DNA from: an uncultured Alphaproteobacteria bacterium
GTDB taxonomy: Bacteria > Pseudomonadota > Alphaproteobacteria > UBA7887
Length of the DNA: 5,213 nucleotides
Assembly: GCA_913044255.1 (NCBI GenBank)
Contig: CAJWOI010000225.1
Coordinates: 1-5,213 of the forward strand
Direction of reading: 5' to 3'
The notes beneath the pieces are model-generated. The model was not told where the DNA came from. It saw only the letters and a list, made by a program, of their open reading frames with translations, and searched no databases. Positions 1-3,605 of the stretch are shown here, in pieces (positions within the stretch are counted from its first letter, which is position 1; each line of letters begins with the position of its first letter). Made by a program: the position numbers and the translations under genes.

Positions 1-65
1 TCAACTGGTAGAGCACCGGTCTCCAAAACCGGGGGCTGGGGGTTCGAGTCCCTCCACTCCTGCCA
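1..65 (+). tRNA. tRNA-Trp (anticodon CCA), 5' end cut off by the window
   Basis: This is the 3' part of a tryptophan tRNA. The anticodon stem CCGGT (16-20) pairs with ACCGG (28-32) around the loop CTCCAAA, with anticodon CCA at 23-25. A five-base variable region (33-37) follows. The T arm has stem 38-42 paired with 50-54 and loop TTCGAGT. The 3' acceptor strand is 55-61, the discriminator base is G62, and CCA is encoded at 63-65. The D-stem 3' strand GAGC is at 11-14. About 11 bases (the acceptor 5' strand, the linker and the start of the D stem) lie before the window. A tRNA-Trp gene just ahead of secE is a common bacterial arrangement and may be cotranscribed with it. Confidence 0.96.
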
Positions 66-109
66 GGTGTGCTGTAGGGCCGTTCGGGACGAAAGAGGGG
101 CGGTAGAGG

Positions 110-307
110 ATGGCTAAAATAAACCCGGGTCAGTTTGTTCGTGAAGTACGGCAAGAGGTAGGGAAGGTAACGTGGCCGACGCGCAAAGAAACCATAGTGA
201 CGACGGCTATGGTTTTCGTGATGGTGTTTCTGCTCATGATATTTTTCTTTTTCGTTGATCAGATTTTGTCTTGGGGGATTCGGATGATCCTTGGGATTGG
301 GGCGTAA
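110..307 (+). CDS. secE: Preprotein translocase subunit SecE
   Basis: SecE is the small essential subunit of the SecYEG channel in the inner membrane, where it clamps SecY during protein export. The 65-residue product has an N-terminal amphipathic part with the family motif VTWPTRKET (about residues 20-28), then one very hydrophobic membrane segment (about 31-52, including a run of four Phe), and a short C-terminal tail. This is the short single-helix form; Escherichia coli SecE is longer, with three helices. The purine-rich stretch AAAGAGGGG (92-100) sits about nine bases before the ATG and is a suitable ribosome binding site. It lies 44 nt after tRNA-Trp and 6 nt before nusG, with which it is presumably cotranscribed. 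Confidence 0.96.
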   Translation: MAKINPGQFVREVRQEVGKVTWPTRKETIVTTAMVFVMVFLLMIFFFFVDQILSWGIRMILGIGA

Positions 308-313
308 GCTGCG

Positions 314-841
314 ATGGAACAGCGTTGGTATATCGTCCATACGTACTCTGGATTCGAAAAGAAGGTTGCTCAAGCCATAGGAGAGCAAGCGGAACGAAGC
401 ATGCCCGATTTGTTTGAAAAAATCCTAGTTCCTACCGAGGAAGTCGTGGAAATGCGTAGGGGCCAAAAAATCTCGAGTGAACGCAAATTTTTCCCCGGCT
501 ATGTGCTAATTAAGATGGTAATGACGAATGAAAGCTGGCATCTCGTCAAGAACACTTCTAAAGTGACTGGCTTTTTAGGTGCTGCTGGTGAGCCTACCCC
601 GATTTCTCAGGCCGAAGCGGAACGTATACTTCGGCAAGTCCAGGAAGGTGTGGAGCGGCCAAAGCCGTTGATCACGTTCGAGGTGGGCGAAATGGTCCGG
701 GTTTCGGATGGCCCGTTTTCCTCTTTCAACGGGATGGTCGAGGAAGTTGACGAAGACAAGGCACGTGTCAAGGTTTCCGTTTCGATATTCGGTCGTGCGA
801 CACCAGTGGAACTCGAGTACACGCAAGTCGAGAAATTGTAG
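314..841 (+). CDS. nusG: Transcription termination/antitermination protein NusG
   Basis: NusG binds elongating RNA polymerase, reduces pausing and links the polymerase to Rho or the ribosome. The 175-residue length is normal. The N-terminal NGN domain (about 1-110) opens with RWYIVHTYSGFEKKV and carries the conserved FFPGYVLIKM (59-68), part of the surface that contacts the polymerase clamp. A linker leads to the C-terminal KOW domain (about 123-175), with GEMVRVSDGPFSSFNG (125-140) and the terminal FGR...VELEYTQVEKL typical of the family. The start lies 6 nt after the secE stop. The only upstream Shine-Dalgarno-like run is GGGG (299-302), inside the end of secE, so translation is probably coupled to secE. 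Confidence 0.97.
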   Translation: MEQRWYIVHTYSGFEKKVAQAIGEQAERSMPDLFEKILVPTEEVVEMRRGQKISSERKFFPGYVLIKMVMTNESWHLVKNTSKVTGFLGAAGEPTPISQAEAERILRQVQEGVERPKPLITFEVGEMVRVSDGPFSSFNGMVEEVDEDKARVKVSVSIFGRATPVELEYTQVEKL

Positions 842-921
842 TGGTTTTGCTCAGGTGCGTTAGAACGTGTGGAAGGTGTGCCATCACCGAACCACAAACC
901 CGAATTTAAAGGGACTTATGA
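842..921 (+). promoter_or_regulatory. rplK-rplA mRNA leader with candidate L1-binding hairpin
   Basis: The 80-nt nusG-rplK spacer can fold. GTGG (869-872) pairs with CCAC (892-895), then after an AA/GAA internal loop GGTG (875-878) pairs with CACC (885-888) around a six-base loop. A second small hairpin, 855-860 with 865-870 (loop TAGA), lies just upstream. An alternative closing stem, GTGGTT (841-846) with AACCAC (890-895), would enclose both. In Escherichia coli, L1 represses its operon by binding an L11-leader structure that mimics its 23S rRNA site. The GTGGAAGG and GAACCAC strands here resemble, from memory, the GUGGGAGG and GAAAUACCAC strands of that rRNA helix. The folding is read by eye; the L1 role is inferred. 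The rplK ribosome binding site AAAGGGA (908-914) closes the leader. No clear promoter was found. Confidence 0.5.
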
Positions 922-1353
922 ATGGCGAAGAAGATCAACGGCTATATCAAGCTTCAGGTTCCTGCGGGACAAGCAAACCCGTCCCCACCTATTGGTCCGG
1001 CACTTGGCCAGCATGGTGTTAACATCATGGAATTTTGTAAGACATTTAACGCTGGGACCCAAAATATGGAGCAGGGGATGCCAATCCCGACCATTATCAC
1101 AGTGTATGCGGATCGGAGCTTTAGTTTCATAACTAAATCACCTCCTGCAAGCTTTTTCATTAAAAAGGCGGCAGGGGTCGAGAAAGGCAATGGTGAGGTT
1201 GGCCGGACCGAAAATATTGGCAGTGTAACGATGGTGCAATTGCGTGAGATTGCGGACGCAAAAAAGGCCGATCTTAATGCCAATGACCTCGATTCGGCTT
1301 GCCGAATACTTGCGGGTACTGCACGCTCGATGGGAATTGATGTGGTGGAATAA
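922..1353 (+). CDS. rplK: 50S ribosomal protein L11
   Basis: L11 binds the GTPase-associated region of 23S rRNA at the base of the L7/L12 stalk and takes part in elongation-factor function and the stringent response. The 143 residues match the family length. The N-terminal domain (1-70) contains the proline-rich switch region with PIGPALGQHGVNIMEFCKTF (23-42), the part that meets thiostrepton-type antibiotics. The linker TKSPPASFF (71-79) leads to the rRNA-binding C-terminal domain, which ends with AGTARSMGIDV (131-141). The ATG is preceded by AAAGGGA at a spacing of about seven bases. The rplA start lies four bases past the stop, so the two form one translational unit, as in most bacteria. 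Confidence 0.97.
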   Translation: MAKKINGYIKLQVPAGQANPSPPIGPALGQHGVNIMEFCKTFNAGTQNMEQGMPIPTIITVYADRSFSFITKSPPASFFIKKAAGVEKGNGEVGRTENIGSVTMVQLREIADAKKADLNANDLDSACRILAGTARSMGIDVVE

Positions 1354-1357
1354 GGAT

Positions 1358-2071
1358 ATGGCGAAAAAATCCAAACGTCGCGGTTTGATGGAGGAGGGGC
1401 TTGACCCCGCCCAGCACTACGAGCTTGCAGAGGCGGTTCGGTTAGTAAAAGAACGGGCAACTACTAAATTTGATGAGACCATTGAGATTGCCTTGAACTT
1501 GGGTGTTGATCCTCGTCACTCGGATCAGATGGTGAGGGGTGCTGTTTCTTTGCCGAATGGCACAGGCAAATCGGTGCGTGTGGCAGTATTTGCCAAAGAT
1601 GCTAAGGCTGAAGAAGCAACGGCGGCGGGGGCTGATATTGTTGGTGCCGATGACTTGGCCGAGACCGTGAGTAAAGGGAAAATCCCCTTTGATCGTTGTG
1701 TCGCGACTCCTGATATGATGGCGGTGGTTGGTAAACTCGGGAAAATTCTTGGTCCTCGAGGTTTGATGCCTAACCCCAAGCTGGGTACCGTCACCAATGA
1801 TGTTGCTGAGGCGGTTAGGGCGGTTAAAGGCGGCCAGGTCGCCTTCCGGGTTGAAAAAGCAGGAATAGTGCATGCCGGTATCGGGAAAGCGAGTTTTTCG
1901 CAGGATGCACTGGTGGAGAATTTGCAGGCTTTTATCGGCGCTATTAACAGCGCGAAACCAAGTGGTGTCAAAGGGATTTTCTTGCGACGTGCCACGCTTA
2001 GCTCGACGATGGGAACAGGAGTTAGGATTGATGTGGCAAATTTAGCCACAAGTCCGGAACCTCAAGGTTAA
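1358..2071 (+). CDS. rplA: 50S ribosomal protein L1
   Basis: L1 forms the mobile L1 stalk near the E site, helps release deacylated tRNA, and in many bacteria represses its own operon by binding the rplK leader. The 237-residue product has domain I split between the N- and C-terminal parts and domain II in the middle. The family signature is clear: GPRGLMPNPKLGTVT (around 132-146), then FRVEKAGIVHAGIGK. The C-terminal core SSTMGTGVRIDVANL is followed by a short extra tail, ATSPEPQG, slightly longer than usual. The frame is open upstream inside rplK, but ATG 1358 is chosen because AAGGA (1352-1356) overlaps the rplK stop just before it and MAKKSKR is a normal L1 beginning. Translation is probably coupled to rplK. 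Confidence 0.96.
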   Translation: MAKKSKRRGLMEEGLDPAQHYELAEAVRLVKERATTKFDETIEIALNLGVDPRHSDQMVRGAVSLPNGTGKSVRVAVFAKDAKAEEATAAGADIVGADDLAETVSKGKIPFDRCVATPDMMAVVGKLGKILGPRGLMPNPKLGTVTNDVAEAVRAVKGGQVAFRVEKAGIVHAGIGKASFSQDALVENLQAFIGAINSAKPSGVKGIFLRRATLSSTMGTGVRIDVANLATSPEPQG

Positions 2072-2287
2072 GGAGACTAGTTCGGGTGCCGAAAGGTGCT
2101 CCAACATGGTGGTTCGAACAAGTGAACCAGTGTGTATTACCTGTCCAAGACTGCCGGTGTCAGTGCCCGTTTCGGGTAAGGCATAAACGCATCATCGCGA
2201 TGTGGCCTGCATAGACAGGGGTTACTGCCAAGACATTGGGGCTAGTTTCGGTTTGCTCTGAGTTGTTGGTAGCTTGAACCTCTCGGA

Positions 2288-2348
2288 CAGGCGAAGCGGG
2301 TTTCGCAGATTGCTGCGGGACCTGAAACGCAATAGCCTGGGGCGTTTT
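2288..2348 (+). promoter_or_regulatory. Candidate attenuator hairpins upstream of rplJ
   Basis: A ten-base-pair stem forms between GGTTTCGCAG (2299-2308) and CTGCGGGACC (2313-2322) with loop ATTG; two pairs are G-U. It overlaps a smaller alternative hairpin, GCGAA (2291-2295) with TTCGC (2302-2306), so the two cannot coexist. CAGG (2288-2291) could close over the smaller hairpin by pairing with CCTG (2321-2324), but it cannot coexist with the ten-pair stem. Just downstream, GAAACGC (2324-2330) pairs with GCGTTTT (2342-2348), ending in four T. Mutually exclusive hairpins before a T run suggest transcription attenuation between rplA and rplJ, but the T tract is short and overlaps the stem, so it is not a classical terminator. 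Confidence 0.35.
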
Positions 2349-2354
2349 GTGGAC

Positions 2355-2366
2355 GTGCCATGGCAC
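2355..2366. repeat. 12-bp perfect palindrome before the rplJ ribosome binding site
   Basis: GTGCCATGGCAC is a perfect inverted repeat centred six bases before the rplJ Shine-Dalgarno sequence. In RNA it could form a four-pair hairpin with a CAUG loop. It contains an ATG (2360) that is out of frame with rplJ. A protein operator or an accessibility hairpin are both possible; no function is shown. Confidence 0.45.
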
Positions 2367-2371
2367 AACGC

Positions 2372-2375
2372 GGAG
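2372..2375 (+). promoter_or_regulatory. Ribosome binding site fixing the TTG start of rplJ
   Basis: GGAG at 2372-2375 lies seven bases before TTG 2383. This spacing supports TTG 2383 as the rplJ start over the upstream in-frame TTG at 2347, which would add a 12-residue extension (WTCHGTTRRST) unlike any L10 I know. Confidence 0.75.
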
Positions 2376-2382
2376 ATCGACA

Positions 2383-2901
2383 TTGGACCGAGTCCAAAAA
2401 CAAGAGATGGTCGCGTCGTTGCATGAGACGTTTGAAGCGGCAAGTTCGGTGGTGGTTTCCCATTTTAAGGGGTTAACTGCTTCGGAGGCGACGGATCTCA
2501 GACGGCGAATGCATGCTGCAGGGGCCGAATTCCGTGTAACCAAGAACAGCCTGGCTCGCCGGGCAGTTGAAGGTACGCCCTACGGAAGTCTGTCTGATTT
2601 ATTCGCGGGACCTGTTGCGGTCGCGTTTTCAGATGATCCTGTGGCGGCAGCTAGGGCGTCGGTCGAATTTGCCAAAGAGAATGATCATTTAGTCATTCTT
2701 GGAGGCGGATTGGGCGAGAAGCGGTTGGATGAGGCGGAGATAAAATCGTTAGCGGGTTTGCCCTCGCTTGATGAACTACGCGCTATTTTTGTTGCGCTCG
2801 TGCAGCGACCGGCAGCTAATGTCGTTTCCGTTTTGTCGGCACCAGCGGGTCAATTGGCAAGGGTTTTTGGTGCTTATGGCGCGGAATCCAAAGACGGTTA
2901 G
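2383..2901 (+). CDS. rplJ: 50S ribosomal protein L10
   Basis: L10 anchors L7/L12 dimers to the ribosome and, in complex with them, usually represses its own mRNA. Starting at TTG 2383 gives 172 residues, MDRVQKQEMVASLHETF..., which matches alphaproteobacterial L10 in length and beginning. The N-terminal rRNA-binding domain carries VVVSHFKGLTASEATDLRRR (23-42) and VTKNSLARRA (52-61), followed by DLFAGPVAVAFSDDPVAAA. The C-terminal helix (about 131-165, ending QLARVFGAYGAES) is the platform for L7/L12 dimers. There is no ATG at the N-terminus in this frame. The weak TTG initiator is notable for a highly expressed gene, although L10 is needed at a quarter or less of the L7/L12 amount. The rplL start follows after 65 nt. 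Confidence 0.94.
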   Translation: MDRVQKQEMVASLHETFEAASSVVVSHFKGLTASEATDLRRRMHAAGAEFRVTKNSLARRAVEGTPYGSLSDLFAGPVAVAFSDDPVAAARASVEFAKENDHLVILGGGLGEKRLDEAEIKSLAGLPSLDELRAIFVALVQRPAANVVSVLSAPAGQLARVFGAYGAESKDG

Positions 2902-2966
2902 AGGGTGAATGACGTGCTGTATTATTCGCGTGTTTTGATAGGTTTGAGCCTGGGAGAATAAAATCA

Positions 2967-3347
2967 ATGGCGGATTTGGAAAAGATTGCTGACGAACTTT
3001 CGTCGCTCACTGTTATCGAGGCGTCGGAATTAGCAAAATTGTTGGAAGACAAATGGGGTGTTACGGCTGCTGCACCGGTGGCCGTGGCTACTGCGGCCCC
3101 TGGCGCTGCTGCAGCGGGTGATGTGGCAGAAGAAAAGACCGAATTTGATGTAGTTCTTGTCTCATTTGGTGAGAAGAAAATTAATGTAATTAAGGAAGTT
3201 CGCGCGGCTACTGGGTTGGGTTTGAAAGAGGCCAAAGATCTAGTTGAAGCTGCGCCGAAGGTCATAAAAGAAGGCGTGCCGAAGGAAGAAGCCGACGCCC
3301 TCAAGAAAACCTTAGAGGAGGTCGGTGCTACAGTAGAGCTGAAATAA
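2967..3347 (+). CDS. rplL: 50S ribosomal protein L7/L12
   Basis: L7/L12 forms the flexible stalk dimers that recruit and stimulate the GTPases EF-Tu, EF-G and IF2. The 126 residues show the three standard parts: an N-terminal dimerisation and L10-binding helix pair (about 1-32), an Ala/Pro/Gly-rich hinge (about 33-54), and the globular factor-binding domain (57-126) with KINVIKEVRAATGLGLKEAK (71-90). GGGAGA (2952-2957) precedes the ATG; the GGAG core is ten bases away. The 65-nt rplJ-rplL spacer shows no terminator, so both genes are probably on one mRNA. The ratio of L12 to L10 would then be set by translation, with rplL having ATG and a better site than the TTG of rplJ. Confidence 0.97.
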   Translation: MADLEKIADELSSLTVIEASELAKLLEDKWGVTAAAPVAVATAAPGAAAAGDVAEEKTEFDVVLVSFGEKKINVIKEVRAATGLGLKEAKDLVEAAPKVIKEGVPKEEADALKKTLEEVGATVELK

Positions 3348-3605
3348 ATGAGGTGTTGGTTCCTTTGTTCTGAGTTCCTGGTGATACTAGTATGCTGCGG
3401 AGCGGCGGCGGGCCAATTGTTGCGCGATGTGTATTGAGAAACCGTCGCTTACTTGCATAGTTGTTGAGAGTAATCCCGGGAAAATTTTGCCTGTTTCGTT
3501 GATTTCGATTTGTCACTTTGCGTTGTAACGTGTCGTCGGTGGATGTGGTGCGTTTAATAACTCTCTACCACCGTCTAACTAAACATTTAGTGTTAAGGAG
3601 TCAGT
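3348..3605 (+). promoter_or_regulatory. rplL-rpoB intergenic region with hairpins
   Basis: This 258-nt spacer has no convincing gene. Visible elements are the palindrome ATACTAGTAT (3384-3393), a stem GCGATG/CGTCGC (3424-3429 with 3443-3448, one G-U), and CGGTGG (3537-3542) with CCACCG (3568-3573), which has a competing inner stem GTGGT/ACCAC. Another short hairpin lies at 3578-3591. In Escherichia coli the equivalent spacer holds a partial terminator and an RNase III processing site that lower rpoB expression relative to rplL; a similar role is inferred here from position only. No hairpin is followed by a run of T, so no intrinsic terminator is called, and no convincing promoter was found. 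Confidence 0.5.
3578..3600 (+). promoter_or_regulatory. rpoB ribosome binding site with adjacent hairpin
   Basis: AAGGAG (3595-3600) is a near-consensus Shine-Dalgarno sequence five bases before the rpoB ATG. Directly upstream, ACTAA (3578-3582) can pair with TTAGT (3587-3591) around ACAT. This AT-rich hairpin abuts but does not cover the Shine-Dalgarno sequence, so its effect is uncertain. Confidence 0.65.

Larger units (their letters stand above)
2072..2382 (+). promoter_or_regulatory. rplJ mRNA leader (L10-type autoregulatory region)
   Basis: These 311 bases between rplA and rplJ hold no convincing gene. They are rich in short complementary segments: 2085-2090 with 2095-2100 around a GAAA tetraloop (several G-U pairs); TGGTTC (2110-2115) with GAACCA (2124-2129); CCTGTC (2140-2145) with GACAGG (2214-2219), enclosing CCCG/CGGG (2166-2169 with 2173-2176) and CGCATC/GATGTG (2188-2193 with 2199-2204). 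A second GACAGG-type copy (2285-2291) can compete for 2140-2146. In Escherichia coli the L10-L12 complex binds the rplJ leader and represses translation; position and length fit such a leader here. The exact L10-binding element, including any kink-turn, could not be fixed by eye. No clear -35/-10 promoter was seen, although one is often present in this spacer. Confidence 0.7.

Noticed and set aside
1244..1357. In-frame upstream extension of rplA inside rplK
   Set aside because: The extension overlaps rplK out of frame and has no L1-like residues. ATG 1358 has a Shine-Dalgarno sequence and the normal N-terminus.
954..1460. 168-codon minus-strand open frame opposite rplK
   Set aside because: It is a shadow of the certain rplK and rplA coding sequences; the residues look like antisense translation with no family features.
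2347..2382. Upstream in-frame TTG at 2347 as a longer start for rplJ
   Set aside because: It adds residues unlike L10 N-termini and lacks a well-placed ribosome binding site. TTG 2383 has GGAG seven bases upstream and gives the expected MDRVQK beginning.
2160..2543. 127-codon minus-strand open frame across the rplJ leader and rplJ start
   Set aside because: It has no recognisable protein features and overlaps rplJ and structured leader RNA. Its length is consistent with chance, like other minus-strand frames opposite the real genes.
3348..3437. 29-codon frame starting with ATG directly after the rplL stop (TAAATG), encoding a short hydrophobic, Cys-containing peptide
   Set aside because: No good ribosome binding site is present. 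It sits in a non-coding spacer and is short enough to be chance. Only the TAA-ATG adjacency and hydrophobicity draw attention.
3474..3488. Adjacent palindromes TCCCGGGA and AAAATTTT in the rplL-rpoB spacer
   Set aside because: They are short self-complementary words with no loop-forming potential and no link to a known site; chance is likely.
3499..3528. Possible rpoB promoter, TTGATT with a TTGTAA-like -10 at an 18-base spacing
   Set aside because: The -10 matches the consensus poorly, and alphaproteobacterial promoters cannot be called reliably by eye. Readthrough from rplL is sufficient to explain expression.
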